Shown: in pieces, positions 1-9,092 of the stretch | Position numbering within the stretch: position 1 is the stretch's first letter | Layout: each line of letters starts with the position of its first letter | NCBI RefSeq assembly: GCF_028561275.1 | Contig: NZ_JAQQTF010000002.1 | Span: 248,001 to 312,000, forward strand | Source: Aureisphaera galaxeae | Lineage (GTDB): Bacteria; Bacteroidota; Bacteroidia; Flavobacteriales; Flavobacteriaceae | Length of the DNA stretch: 64,000 nucleotides | Direction: 5' to 3' | Translations under genes and position numbers: made by a program | The notes under the pieces: generated by a model | What the model was told of the DNA's origin: nothing | The model's input: the letters and a program-made list of their open reading frames with translations, nothing else | Database searches by the model: none

Positions 1-1315
1 CACGTCCAGATCCCGTTCCAAAGTTCTCTTCAAAATCGATGAAGGAACATTCAGGATCAATTGTACAATCTGGACTGGTAAGGAAATTAATGGTAACTGA
101 ATCCGTTAGGGTACATCCAGCAACGGTCACCTCTACAGTATAAGTGTCTGTAGAAGTAACAGTGATACTAGAGGTAGTTTCACCCGTACTCCATAAGTAT
201 GTGGCTCCAGAAGTATTACCTTCTAACTCGGCAACTATTTCATGTGAAGGGGTATCGCAGAAATAACGATCGTCTCCTAGTTCTACACTAAAATCGGCGT
301 CTGGAATTACTTCCACTTCATCGGTCAATATTACTTCGTCACCATTACAGTTGGTGTAGGTAATTCTAGCGGTGTAGGTAGCATTTCCACTGGGGCATAC
401 ATTTACGGTAGGATCGGTGCCTATTACGTTTCCGTCTGCATCCAACCATTCGAATTCGTAGGTAGGAGCACCTGCAGGTGAAAATTGCCAAGCCTCGTTA
501 TTGGTAGTCCATGGAGAATCCGAAGTCTGTCTTCCTGGTGGAACGTATGCAGTATCACCAGCGTCATTCTGGATTCCGATTACGGCATTTCCACTGTTCC
601 AACTATCGCAAGTAGGCTTGTCTTGAATGTATACTTCTACTACATTAGAGAATTCATAGAAAACCATCATTTGTGTAGCAAGAAGGTCATTACAAGAGAA
701 CATGGGTACTTCGAAGTAAGAAACCACCAATACACGATTGGGGAATTCTCCTAACACCTCGTAGGCAATCTCTTCGGTGGTCGATACCGAAGGATCGATA
801 TCATGACAGGGACTAAAAACATTGGCCTCACTTAGTGTCTCGTTAGTGTTGTTAGGCAAGTCTTCTGAAAAAGACCATCCGTTGGTTGTATCTCCTGGAT
901 CCACATCGAATCGAATAACTCCGTTGGATCCTACTTGAAATTGGGTTTCAATATTTTCGAAAAAACAAAAATCAAAAGGTAGATCATCTACTACCGACCA
1001 GGCATCATCAATGTCTGGGTTTAATGGGTTTGCCAATCCGTTAAATGGGAATGGGGGGTTATAATCGATGCTATTTACATTGTAAGCATTCGATATGGTC
1101 TCGAAAGTCTCCAAGAAGGAGGCAGTTAGGTCTACACATCCTCCACTACCACACGGGATCGATACATCGGGTCCAGCATCCACAAAAAGAGAACCAGGAC
1201 CTTGTGCATGAAGCTCGTCCGAAGTAGTAATGAAAAAACAGGTTATAAAGGAAAATAACAAATAGTAGAACTTGCGATTCCTAACGGAATCGAAGTTAAG
1301 TAGTGGTGTATTCAT
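1..1315 (-). CDS. Secreted PKD/T9SS-type surface protein, 3' end cut by window
   Basis: The reading frame is open on the minus strand from an ATG at 1313-1315 to base 1, about 438 residues, and its C-terminus lies outside the window. It begins with a basic, hydrophobic signal peptide ending near LHAQG. The mature part is acidic and cysteine-containing, starting with a VDAGPDVSIPCGSGGC segment that is typical of long flavobacterial PKD-like T9SS proteins. Further on, an Ig/PKD-like unit contains YLWSTGETTSSITVTSTDTY, the usual form of adhesion-type repeats in this group. The missing end probably carries a T9SS sorting domain, but this cannot be seen. It is likely a surface or gliding-associated protein. 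The specific function is unknown. Confidence 0.85.
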   Translation of the reverse strand, partial: MNTPLLNFDSVRNRKFYYLLFSFITCFFITTSDELHAQGPGSLFVDAGPDVSIPCGSGGCVDLTASFLETFETISNAYNVNSIDYNPPFPFNGLANPLNPDIDDAWSVVDDLPFDFCFFENIETQFQVGSNGVIRFDVDPGDTTNGWSFSEDLPNNTNETLSEANVFSPCHDIDPSVSTTEEIAYEVLGEFPNRVLVVSYFEVPMFSCNDLLATQMMVFYEFSNVVEVYIQDKPTCDSWNSGNAVIGIQNDAGDTAYVPPGRQTSDSPWTTNNEAWQFSPAGAPTYEFEWLDADGNVIGTDPTVNVCPSGNATYTARITYTNCNGDEVILTDEVEVIPDADFSVELGDDRYFCDTPSHEIVAELEGNTSGATYLWSTGETTSSITVTSTDTYTVEVTVAGCTLTDSVTINFLTSPDCTIDPECSFIDFEENFGTGSGR

Positions 1316-1438
1316 TTTTTGGTATTGGTTTTGGTCACGCTAAAATATAGAAATTTGAAGATTCTTACCTTAATAGTAACTTTTTTAGATGAAATGTGAG
1401 AATTTTAGGATAAAAAACTGTGATTTTTCGGTTAAATG

Positions 1439-2398
1439 TTAATGAATGTCGAAAATGGCATATACGGGAAAATGATCGCTATATCCACCAAGATATTTCT
1501 TCCCGACATAGGTTCTAAAAGGAAGTCCTTTGTACTTTCCTTTACGTTCCCGTAACTCTTCAGGATTAAAAATGGAAGCCTTCTTAAATCGGAAGGGATT
1601 TTCATGTCCTTTCAAAAAATTATGGGATATGATAATTTGATCGAACAAATGCCAGTTTTCACGGTGCTTTAAAGTGCCTTCATATTTGGTTAAAAGTACT
1701 TCCATGGGATTGTATAACTCCCCATTCACAAGGGTTTTTATGCTTTCACTATTGGGGTCATCATTAAAGTCGCCCATGATGACGATTCGAGCTTCAGGAT
1801 CGTTGGCGTATATCTCATCCAGAATCTCTAAGTTCTTCTTTGCAGCAGCAATACGCTTGTGGGCTGTTTCTTCCGTACCTTTTCTACGCGATGGCCAATG
1901 ATTCACTAGCAGGTGAAGCATTTGTCCTTCCAGTTCACCCTTTACGTAGAGAATGTCTCGGGTATAATCCCTCTCGCCAAACTCATTGGTGAGATATACG
2001 GTATAGGTATTGGCCTCTATCACCTCAAATATCTTCTTACGGTAGAGTAGGGCTGTATCAATGCCCCGTTCATCGGAAGAATCGAAGTGCACAAAGTCGT
2101 AGCCTTTTTTCTTGAGGAATTTGGAGTCAATAAGATCCCTTAAAACCGCGGCGTTTTCCATTTCGGCTAAACCCAATATAGCTGGCGGATAACCGACATC
2201 CTCATATCCAATATTCGAAATAACGCGGCCCATTTTCTTCAGCTTCTTGCGGTAGCGTTTTTCATTCCAATCCTTATCCGAATCGGGAGTGAAATCGTCA
2301 TCCAATGTGTTTGGGTCGTCTGTAGTATCGAAGAGGTTTTCGAGATTGTAGAATGCTATGGAATAACGATGGTCTTTTTTTGAGGAGTTTTTCGACAT
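1439..2398 (-). CDS. Endonuclease/exonuclease/phosphatase family protein
   Basis: This 319-residue protein has the EEP (DNase I-like) fold signatures. They are an N-terminal AFYNLENLF block with Asn and Glu metal ligands, a central IVIMGDFNDDP block with the catalytic Asp/Asn pair, and a C-terminal YSDHFPVY block with the Asp-His pair. There is no clear signal peptide, because the N-terminus MSKNSSKKDHRYS is polar, so it may be cytoplasmic. The family hydrolyses phosphodiester bonds in nucleic acids or phospho-sugars/lipids, and the substrate cannot be decided from sequence. It is divergent from hflX, with about 70 bp between the two starts. The full domain set is present, with no sign of truncation. 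Confidence 0.88.
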   Translation of the reverse strand: MSKNSSKKDHRYSIAFYNLENLFDTTDDPNTLDDDFTPDSDKDWNEKRYRKKLKKMGRVISNIGYEDVGYPPAILGLAEMENAAVLRDLIDSKFLKKKGYDFVHFDSSDERGIDTALLYRKKIFEVIEANTYTVYLTNEFGERDYTRDILYVKGELEGQMLHLLVNHWPSRRKGTEETAHKRIAAAKKNLEILDEIYANDPEARIVIMGDFNDDPNSESIKTLVNGELYNPMEVLLTKYEGTLKHRENWHLFDQIIISHNFLKGHENPFRFKKASIFNPEELRERKGKYKGLPFRTYVGKKYLGGYSDHFPVYAIFDIH

Positions 2399-2446
2399 GC
2401 ATCAATTTTGAACCTAAAATACAAAATTTGGCAACAAACACTTTCG

Positions 2447-2454
2447 TACCTTTG
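2447..2454 (+). promoter_or_regulatory. Bacteroidota -7 promoter element before hflX
   Basis: The sequence TACCTTTG matches the consensus TAnnTTTG exactly and ends 17 bases before the hflX ATG. A TTTG lies at 2427-2430, 16 bases upstream, and can serve as a -33 element at slightly short spacing. Confidence 0.55.
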
Positions 2455-2471
2455 CGCCATTGCAATGATTT

Positions 2472-3680
2472 ATGTTAGATAAACAAGAAATAGAATACGA
2501 AAAAACGGTCCTTATAGGTCTGGTAACGAGGCAACAGGATGAGGAGAAGGCCAAGGAATATTTGGACGAATTGGAATTCTTGGCATATACGGCCGGAGGG
2601 GAGGTGCTAAAACGCTTCACCCAAAAAATGGAAGTGCCCAATCCCAAGACCTTTATTGGGAGTGGAAAGCTGGAGGAGGTGCGCCTATATGTGGAAGAGA
2701 ACAAGGTAGGAACGGCCATCTTCGATGATGAATTGTCTCCTGCCCAGCAAAAGAATATAGAACGGATCCTGCAGTGCAAGATCATAGATAGAACCAATCT
2801 TATCCTGGACATATTCGCCCAACGGGCCAAAACGAGCTATGCCCGCACCCAAGTAGAATTGGCACAATATGAGTACTTGCTCCCACGCTTGGCGGGTATG
2901 TGGACACACTTGGAAAGGCAACGAGGGGGTATCGGGATGCGTGGACCAGGGGAAACGGAGATTGAAACCGACCGTCGTATTGTTCGCGATCGCATTTCCT
3001 TGTTGAAAAAGAAGTTGGCCACTATCGATAAGCAGATGGCCGTGCAACGCGGAAATAGAGGAGCTTTGGTACGCGTGGCCTTGGTAGGTTATACCAATGT
3101 GGGTAAATCTACGCTGATGAATGTCATTAGCAAGAGTGATGTTTTCGCAGAGAATAAGTTGTTTGCTACCCTAGATACCACAGTGCGTAAGGTAGTGATA
3201 GGGAATCTTCCCTTTTTGCTGAGTGATACCGTAGGGTTTATTAGAAAATTACCGACACAATTGGTAGAGTCTTTCAAAAGTACTTTGGATGAGGTGCGCG
3301 AAGCGGATATGCTATTGCATGTCGTTGATATTTCGCATCCTTCCTTCGAAGATCATATTGCTTCCGTAAATGGCATTTTGGATGAAATAGATGGTGCGGA
3401 TAAGCCTACCTTGATGGTTTTCAACAAAATCGATGCCTACCAACCAGAGGTGATCGATGAGGATGATTTGGTGACCGAAAGAACCAAAGCGCATTATACC
3501 ATTGATGATTGGAAGAATACGTATATGAACCGTGAAAACGGAGATGCGATATTTATCTCTGCGTTGAACAAGGAAAATTTAGATACGTTCAGAAAGGTGG
3601 TTTATCAGAAGGTGCGTTCCATTCACGTAACCCGCTTTCCGTACAATAACTTTCTCTATCCGGAATACATTGAAGAATAA
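2472..3680 (+). CDS. hflX: Ribosome-associated GTPase HflX
   Basis: This 402-residue protein matches HflX in length and domain order. The N-terminal HflX domain contains FIGSGKLEEV (about residues 61-70) and the glycine-rich linker RGGIGMRGPGETEIETDRR (151-169). The G domain follows, with G1 GYTNVGKST (206-214), a TLDTT switch (233-237), G3 DTVG (252-255) and G4 NKID (318-321). HflX binds ribosomes and splits stalled or heat-damaged 70S particles in a GTP-dependent way. The gene has its own promoter and ends in a strong bidirectional terminator, so it is monocistronic. Confidence 0.97.
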   Translation: MLDKQEIEYEKTVLIGLVTRQQDEEKAKEYLDELEFLAYTAGGEVLKRFTQKMEVPNPKTFIGSGKLEEVRLYVEENKVGTAIFDDELSPAQQKNIERILQCKIIDRTNLILDIFAQRAKTSYARTQVELAQYEYLLPRLAGMWTHLERQRGGIGMRGPGETEIETDRRIVRDRISLLKKKLATIDKQMAVQRGNRGALVRVALVGYTNVGKSTLMNVISKSDVFAENKLFATLDTTVRKVVIGNLPFLLSDTVGFIRKLPTQLVESFKSTLDEVREADMLLHVVDISHPSFEDHIASVNGILDEIDGADKPTLMVFNKIDAYQPEVIDEDDLVTERTKAHYTIDDWKNTYMNRENGDAIFISALNKENLDTFRKVVYQKVRSIHVTRFPYNNFLYPEYIEE

Positions 3681-3713
3681 AAAAAGCCCGACAAAACTGT
3701 CGGGCTTTTTTTA
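3681..3713. terminator. Bidirectional rho-independent terminator between hflX and the DUF3078 gene
   Basis: A perfect 9-bp stem (3685-3693 with 3698-3706, AGCCCGACA/TGTCGGGCT) and a 4-base loop are flanked by A-run and T-run tails. It can therefore stop transcription from both convergent genes. Confidence 0.92.
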
Positions 3714-3734
3714 TTCAATTAGTCAAATGTGTTT

Positions 3735-4652
3735 CTAGATTCCAAACGTAACCCCTACTCCTAGGGCTTCACGAATTTGAAAACCTTGAACGGCGTTGTC
3801 GTCATAAATGGCTTGGAAAGTGGCATTGGCAGTAATCCACTTGTTCACTTTCATCACCAAGTTCATGGTGTAATCCAAATCTACGTTCTGAGGATCTTCC
3901 AAGTAGTTGCTATACAAGTTCAAGATGTTTTCCATGGAAATGTTTTCCATAAGATCGATTTTGGCGTAGGCTCCTAACGCAGCACCAAATTCGAAGCGTG
4001 AGGATTCATTAGCTTCTACCCCAAAGTAACCTCCTGCAGCATTGAAAGCATCGATCGCTGCCTGATCACTTCCTACATTGGTAAAGTCACCGCTAACGAA
4101 GATAAAACGCGCCGTAGCGGGTGCGATATTCACTTTAAGGTTGTCGCTCTTTTTCCAAAGAAAACCAGGACCTGCTTGTAAATACCCCGGAGACATGAAT
4201 CGTGTAAATTCGGTACGGGTTTCGTTTCCGTTTTCGTCGGTTCCAAAGTTATATCCAGAGGTAAACTGAGTTCTGAAGTTCATAAAGAAAGAGTAGTACC
4301 AAAGGCTCTCCTTAATTTGGCGTCCTATGATGGAGTTCAATTCCAAACGATCGTTCGTTTTACGGGTAAATTCCTGATCACGGGTTTGGGTAATACCATA
4401 ATCGGCCATGATACGGTTGTCCCATGTCAATTTACCTTGTTTGTAGTTGAAATCGTAGGCAAGGGTTCCGTTTATCGCATAATTGGAAGTACCCCCACCA
4501 GTCCATTCGGCGTTGAATGCTGCCTGACTGAACAATAGGGAGATATTTCCTGCTTTGGTCCATCCGTCCTGAGGGCCATCTGCCGCATCATCCTGCGCAA
4601 AAGACGCAAGGGGAAGCACAAAAAGAGCGGATAATAACAAAAGTTTTTTCAT
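3735..4652 (-). CDS. DUF3078 family outer-membrane-associated protein
   Basis: The product is 305 residues, starting at the ATG at 4650-4652. This start puts a clean signal peptide (MKKLLLLSALFVLPLASFAQ) at the N-terminus, whereas an in-frame ATG 75 bases upstream would bury it. The mature protein has a W-rich start (GWTKAGNISLLFSQAAFNAEW), alternating amphipathic strands and a final ALGVGVTFGI strand, all typical of the Bacteroidota-specific DUF3078 family. The residue pattern suggests an outer-membrane or periplasmic beta-barrel, and the function is unknown. It lies 109 bp downstream of the SUF operon but has its own -7 candidate (CAAAATTA on the plus strand at 4676-4683). Confidence 0.9.
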   Translation of the reverse strand: MKKLLLLSALFVLPLASFAQDDAADGPQDGWTKAGNISLLFSQAAFNAEWTGGGTSNYAINGTLAYDFNYKQGKLTWDNRIMADYGITQTRDQEFTRKTNDRLELNSIIGRQIKESLWYYSFFMNFRTQFTSGYNFGTDENGNETRTEFTRFMSPGYLQAGPGFLWKKSDNLKVNIAPATARFIFVSGDFTNVGSDQAAIDAFNAAGGYFGVEANESSRFEFGAALGAYAKIDLMENISMENILNLYSNYLEDPQNVDLDYTMNLVMKVNKWITANATFQAIYDDNAVQGFQIREALGVGVTFGI

Positions 4653-4675
4653 GATGTTGAGTTTAATGTGTGTTG

Positions 4676-4683
4676 CAAAATTA
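4676..4683 (-). promoter_or_regulatory. -7 promoter element before the DUF3078 gene
   Basis: On the minus strand this reads TAATTTTG, an exact TAnnTTTG match, 23 bases before the ATG. No convincing -33 element was found at the usual spacing. Confidence 0.4.
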
Positions 4684-4761
4684 GCATTTCTTTGCTTCAA
4701 GGGAAGAAACCATCCCTTTAAAAACAATGCTTTCGACTAAAGACAGGGAAAAAACGACAAG

Positions 4762-5271
4762 CTACTTTTTTCTTTTGTACAGGGGAACCGAAGAACAGGC
4801 CTCTCCGTACATGATGCTCTTTGCTAGGGGTTGTAAGCGCTGTGCCAATTGCACATAAGCGTTGTCGGGTATATACTTATCTGAACAGCCTTTTATGATA
4901 ACAGGCTTGTCTTGATATTCAGAAAGGTCTAGGTTGGATATAGTGTCCATGTAAAGGGATGCCTCCATTTCCTCACGAGAACCAATATGGACTTTGGAAG
5001 CGATACCGCTTAGTTGAAGGGAAACCAAAAGAAAAGCCCAACCCGGAATAATGGCATCGGTAGCGCAATGAATAAACACATAGGCATCCTTGTACTGATC
5101 CCAATCGTGATTGTTTATGTGCTCACGATATTCCTTTTCCCGAAGGATAAGGCCTTCGTACAGCCATTGGCTAATGTCCAATTCCATTCGTTCACCAGCA
5201 GGATACAATTCCTCCAAATCGATGGTAACAAGCGGACTGTTGGCAACTCTATTTACGATTTCCTTTTCCAT
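4762..5271 (-). CDS. DUF2480 family protein, last gene of the SUF operon
   Basis: This 169-residue soluble protein has no signal peptide. It matches DUF2480 in its N-terminus (MEKEIVNRVANSPLVTIDLE), a central VFIHCATDAIIPGWAFLL segment and an IIKGCSDKYIP segment. It contains several cysteines, two of them in the HCAT and KGCSD blocks, so a role in metal or sulfur handling is possible but unproven. It follows the DUF59 gene by 19 bp on the same strand, so it is probably co-transcribed with the Fe-S assembly genes. This gene order is an independent hint of a link to Fe-S biogenesis. Confidence 0.88.
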   Translation of the reverse strand: MEKEIVNRVANSPLVTIDLEELYPAGERMELDISQWLYEGLILREKEYREHINNHDWDQYKDAYVFIHCATDAIIPGWAFLLVSLQLSGIASKVHIGSREEMEASLYMDTISNLDLSEYQDKPVIIKGCSDKYIPDNAYVQLAQRLQPLAKSIMYGEACSSVPLYKRKK

Positions 5272-5290
5272 AATTCAGGGACAAAAGGCA

Positions 5291-5614
5291 TTATAGCATG
5301 CCCAATTCTAATTTGGCCTCTTCACTCATAAGGTCTTGGCTCCATGGCGGATCGAAAGTGATTTCCACTTCGGCATCGGCCACCATCTTAATACTTTTCA
5401 CCTTGTCCTCCACTTCCACGGGAAGCGTTTCGGCTACTGGGCAATTGGGAGTGGTAAGGGTCATCAATATTTTCACTTCCTGATCCTCATTCACAAAAAC
5501 ATCATAGATCAATCCCAATTCATAGATATCTACAGGGATTTCCGGATCATAAATGGTCTTCAGGACCTTCACTATTTTTTCACCCAATTCGGTGGTATCT
5601 ACTTCGGTACTCAT
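5291..5614 (-). CDS. DUF59/MIP18 family Fe-S assembly protein (SufT-like)
   Basis: This 107-residue protein has the MIP18/DUF59 core. The hallmark elements are YDPEIPVDIYELGLIYDV near residue 20 and the MTLTTPNCPVAETLP block with the conserved cysteine. Proteins of this family help mature Fe-S proteins or transfer clusters to targets. Here it sits between sufE and the DUF2480 gene with gaps of 6 and 19 bp, which fixes its role in the SUF pathway. Annotated homologues are variously called SufT, PaaD-like or SUF system Fe-S cluster assembly protein. Confidence 0.93.
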   Translation of the reverse strand: MSTEVDTTELGEKIVKVLKTIYDPEIPVDIYELGLIYDVFVNEDQEVKILMTLTTPNCPVAETLPVEVEDKVKSIKMVADAEVEITFDPPWSQDLMSEEAKLELGML

Positions 5615-5620
5615 AGCATT

Positions 5621-6055
5621 TTATTTAAGCTGTGCCTGATAGGCCACAGCATACAATTTCATTTGTTTTATCATGGACACCAACCCATTGGCTCGCGTAG
5701 GGGATAGGTGTTCCTTTAAACCGATTTCATCGATAAAGGAAGTGTCTGCATTCACGATACTTTCGGGTGTCTGGTGTGAAAACACACGAATGAGAACGGC
5801 AATGATTCCTTTGGTGATGATGGCATCGCTATCTGCCGTAAAGACAACGGTATCGCCATCCATTTCAGAATGTAACCATACTTTACTCTGGCATCCTTTA
5901 ATGAGTTTGTCGTCGGTTTTCAATTCAGGCTGAATTAAAGGGAGGCCTTTCCCCAATTCGATAAGATGTTCGTATTTGTCCATCCAATCTTCGAAGAGGG
6001 AAAACTCATCGATCAATTCTTCCTGCAAGGCTGCAATGGGCCTAGTTTCCTTCAT
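5621..6055 (-). CDS. sufE: Cysteine desulfuration protein SufE
   Basis: SufE accepts persulfide sulfur from SufS and stimulates its desulfurase activity. The 144-residue form starts at MKETRP. A longer start at 6073 (six more residues, MQEKKE) is possible but increases the overlap with the upstream META gene from 14 to 32 bp. The family signatures are a DWMDKYEHLIELGKGLP segment and the active-site cysteine in KGCQSKVWL (residue 55 in this numbering). It overlaps the META gene upstream, and the DUF59 gene follows 6 bp later, so translation is probably coupled. Confidence 0.93.
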   Translation of the reverse strand: MKETRPIAALQEELIDEFSLFEDWMDKYEHLIELGKGLPLIQPELKTDDKLIKGCQSKVWLHSEMDGDTVVFTADSDAIITKGIIAVLIRVFSHQTPESIVNADTSFIDEIGLKEHLSPTRANGLVSMIKQMKLYAVAYQAQLK

Positions 6056-6476
6056 TTCTTTCTTTTCTTGCAATTAACAATTCGCTTCTATCAGTCTTGG
6101 AATAAAGGGTGAGCATACTGTTTTCCAAGTCATACGATCCCGTATTCCGTAGGGCATTCAAAAAAGCATTTTCTACGTCCATTATTGGCTGGTCGCAGGC
6201 CATTTCGGTATTTCCAATGTCGCTCATGGTTAGGGCATACAGATCCAAGGCATATTTCCCGAAGAAACTGTTGCAACCTGTATTTCCACGAATGGTTTTG
6301 TCTAAGGCAACAAAGGTAATCGTAGGGGCATTTTCGGATATCTCAGAACCTCCAATACTGGTCACCGTATAATTTCCAGTAAGATGTACATTACCTGCCA
6401 CGTCGATTACTTTTTTGGTTTCATCGCAGCTGCTAAAGAGCGCTATGCTAAAGAGAATTGCAATTACTTTTTTCAT
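6042..6476 (-). CDS. META-domain lipoprotein in the SUF operon
   Basis: The 144-residue product has a lipoprotein signal (MKKVIAILFSIALFSSC, cysteine at residue 17) followed by a single META domain. Recognisable META parts are LTGNYTVTSIGGSEI, the RGNTGCNSFFGKY block and DIGNTEMACDQP. META/HslJ proteins in enteric bacteria are heat-inducible and linked to drug tolerance, but their molecular role is unclear. As a lipoprotein it is membrane-anchored outside the cytoplasm, unlike the rest of the operon. It lies between sufS (52 bp gap) and sufE (overlapping). Confidence 0.9.
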   Translation of the reverse strand: MKKVIAILFSIALFSSCDETKKVIDVAGNVHLTGNYTVTSIGGSEISENAPTITFVALDKTIRGNTGCNSFFGKYALDLYALTMSDIGNTEMACDQPIMDVENAFLNALRNTGSYDLENSMLTLYSKTDRSELLIARKERNEGN

Positions 6477-6528
6477 ATGGTTGAGGTTTAGTGTTTTGAA
6501 GTCCTAAGATACGGAAATATCCAAGGCT

Positions 6529-7746
6529 TTAACTCAACATCATTTTTGCTTTTTTCACCGCACTCACCAATCGATCCACTTCTTCCATCGTATTGTAAAA
6601 CGCAAAAGAAGCCCTTACTGTTCCAGGGATTTGATAAAAATCCATAATGGGCTGTGCACAATGGTGCCCAGTTCGTACGGCTATTCCCAACTTATCAACG
6701 ATGGTGCCAATATCATACGGATGGATTCCTTCGATATTGAAAGAAATCACCGAAGTCTTATCGGGTCCCGTACCGTAAATCTTTAGCCCTTCAATCTTTA
6801 GAAGTTCCTCTGTGGCATAGGCCAACAGTTCACTTTCGTATTGAGCGATGGCTTCGAAACCAATATTATTTAGGTACTCTAGAGCCGCTCCAAATCCGAT
6901 ACCCCCAGCAATATTGGGCGTACCCGCTTCGAATTTATGCGGAAGATCGGCATAGGTGGTCTTTTCGAAAGTTACCTCCTTGATCATTTCCCCTCCTCCT
7001 TGATAGGGAGGAAGTTTATTGAGCCACTCCAATTTTCCATAGAGCATTCCCACTCCTGTTGGGCCACACATTTTATGGGCAGAAGTTACATAGAAGTCGC
7101 AATCCAATGCCTGAAGGTCCGGTTTAACGTGCGAACAGGATTGTGCCCCATCAATCAATACAGCAGCACCTACTTCATGCGCTTTTTCTATGATTTTAGC
7201 AATGGGGTTGATGGTTCCCAAAGCATTCGAAATATGGTTCACAAATACCAACTTTGTGGCCGAAGAGAGTAATTGTTCGTACTCTGAAAAAATCAGCGTT
7301 CCATTTTCATTCAGTGGAATGACTTTGAGTGTTGCTCCCGTCCGTTCGCACAACATTTGCCAAGGAACAATATTGGAATGGTGTTCCAAAGCCGAAACGA
7401 TGATCTCATCGCCCTCCTTCAGAAAGGAAGAAAAGCCATTGGCCACCAAATTGATCCCATGGGTGGTTCCCGAAGTGAAAATCACTTCATGGGTATGCCT
7501 TATATTGAAATGGGCCTGTATCTTTTTTCGTGCGATTTCATAGGCATCGGTTGCTTCTTGGGATAGCGTGTGCACCCCGCGATGGATATTGGCATTGTAA
7601 TGGCTATAATAATGCACCAAGGTATCTATGACCTGCTGCGGCTTTTGCGAAGTGGCCGCATTGTCCAAGTACACCAAAGGGTGGCCATTTACCTCACGAT
7701 GAAGGATGGGAAAGTCATTGCGTATTTCCTGAACATTCAAGGCCAT
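6529..7746 (-). CDS. sufS: Cysteine desulfurase SufS
   Basis: This 405-residue PLP enzyme matches group II desulfurases. The PLP lysine is K225 in TSAHKMCGPTG, the substrate histidine lies in ALEHHSN (about 119-125), and the catalytic cysteine is C363 in RTGHHCAQP. It removes sulfur from cysteine as a persulfide and hands it to SufE, encoded two genes downstream. The start MALNVQEIRNDFPIL is in line with the family. It follows sufD by 14 bp. Confidence 0.97.
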   Translation of the reverse strand: MALNVQEIRNDFPILHREVNGHPLVYLDNAATSQKPQQVIDTLVHYYSHYNANIHRGVHTLSQEATDAYEIARKKIQAHFNIRHTHEVIFTSGTTHGINLVANGFSSFLKEGDEIIVSALEHHSNIVPWQMLCERTGATLKVIPLNENGTLIFSEYEQLLSSATKLVFVNHISNALGTINPIAKIIEKAHEVGAAVLIDGAQSCSHVKPDLQALDCDFYVTSAHKMCGPTGVGMLYGKLEWLNKLPPYQGGGEMIKEVTFEKTTYADLPHKFEAGTPNIAGGIGFGAALEYLNNIGFEAIAQYESELLAYATEELLKIEGLKIYGTGPDKTSVISFNIEGIHPYDIGTIVDKLGIAVRTGHHCAQPIMDFYQIPGTVRASFAFYNTMEEVDRLVSAVKKAKMMLS

Positions 7747-7760
7747 ATGGGATACGCTTT

Positions 7761-9074
7761 TTATAGGTTGAACCCTAAATTAACACCAATTTTATTGGCT
7801 ATCAGTTTGTTGATACGTCGCTTAAGCTCAGGAATCTTAACACCTTCCAATACATTGTTGGCAAAGGCATACATGAGCAAGGCTCTGGCCTCTTTCTTGG
7901 CGATTCCCCTCGAACGAAGATAGAAAAGGGCATCTTCATCCAGTTGCCCAATAGTACAACCGTGAGAGCACTTCACATCATCTGCAAAGATTTCCAACTG
8001 TGGTTTCGAATTTATCGTGGCCTTATCACTGATAAGAATGTTGTTGTTCTGCTGAAAAGCATCCAGTTTTTGGGCTTCTTTCTCTACGTATACCTTTCCG
8101 TTGAAAACCCCAGTGGAATTATCATCGAAAATCCCTTTGTAATCTTGGTGACTTTCGCAATTCGGAGCAATGTGATGCACCAATGTATTGTGATCTACAT
8201 GCTGTTTGCCTTCCAAAATGGTAATCCCATTCAGTACCGAATCGCAACGTTCCCCATGCTGATAGAAGTTGAGGTTGTTACGTATCAATTTTCCACCAAA
8301 GGAGAAGGTGTGTACCTTACAGATACTATCGCGCTCTTGCTTGATATGGGTATGATCGATAAGCGAAGCCGAAATGCGATCATTCTGGATTTTATAATAA
8401 TCTACAAACGCTCTTTTTTCAGCAAAAATCTCGGTCACCGAATTGGTAAACACGGCATTGTCTGAAAGACTTTGATGACGTTCTATGATCTGAACATGTG
8501 CATTTTCTTCAACCACCACCAAATTACGTGGTTGTAGAAGCATAGCAGCTTCATTCCCTGTAGCGAAGTTGATAATCTCGATAGGCTTTTCTACTTCCGT
8601 ATGCTTCGGAATGTAGATATAAGCCCCTTCCTTGGCAAAAGCTGTATTAAGGGAAGTTAAACTACTTTCTTGGGCAACTTTGTTGTAGTACGCTTCGATC
8701 ACAGGCTTGTACTTGTCCTTGCTTAAAGCAGAAGAAAGTAAGCACACATCCATGCCATCGTGCGTAGTTTCGGATAGGAAGGAACTGTAGACCCCATCTA
8801 CAAATACAATTTTGTAGGTGTCTACATCGTGAAGGAAATATTTCTTCACATCTTTTAGTTCCAACGTATTTTCCTTCTTAGGGAAAATGCTGTAATCCGG
8901 TTTCAGCAAAGTTTTTAATGAGGTGTATTTCCAAGCTTCTTGTTTTTTGGTAGGAAATCCTAGATCCTCAAAATTCTTTATAGCTTGTGTCCTAAGATCA
9001 TGAATAGGGGAGTCTACCTCCAAATGGTCTTCGAAAGCGAGATAGGACGATAATAATTTTTCTTTTAAGCTCAT
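7761..9074 (-). CDS. sufD: Fe-S cluster scaffold subunit SufD
   Basis: The 437-residue SufD subunit carries the SufBD beta-helix core with DALQQN-like DAFQQNNNILIS and the C-terminal block CSHGCTIGQLDEDALFYLRS, where the conserved Cys and His of the family lie. SufD pairs with SufB and SufC in the SufBC2D scaffold and is needed for iron acquisition during cluster assembly. The N-terminal KKQEAWKYTSLKTL motif is typical. It lies 18 bp after sufC and 14 bp before sufS, in one transcription unit. Confidence 0.96.
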   Translation of the reverse strand: MSLKEKLLSSYLAFEDHLEVDSPIHDLRTQAIKNFEDLGFPTKKQEAWKYTSLKTLLKPDYSIFPKKENTLELKDVKKYFLHDVDTYKIVFVDGVYSSFLSETTHDGMDVCLLSSALSKDKYKPVIEAYYNKVAQESSLTSLNTAFAKEGAYIYIPKHTEVEKPIEIINFATGNEAAMLLQPRNLVVVEENAHVQIIERHQSLSDNAVFTNSVTEIFAEKRAFVDYYKIQNDRISASLIDHTHIKQERDSICKVHTFSFGGKLIRNNLNFYQHGERCDSVLNGITILEGKQHVDHNTLVHHIAPNCESHQDYKGIFDDNSTGVFNGKVYVEKEAQKLDAFQQNNNILISDKATINSKPQLEIFADDVKCSHGCTIGQLDEDALFYLRSRGIAKKEARALLMYAFANNVLEGVKIPELKRRINKLIANKIGVNLGFNL

Positions 9075-9092
9075 CTTGGTTTTGGCTTGTCT

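Noticed and set aside
2685-3047. 120-residue frame on the minus strand inside hflX
   Set aside because: It is a shadow of the well-supported hflX gene, without protein features of its own.
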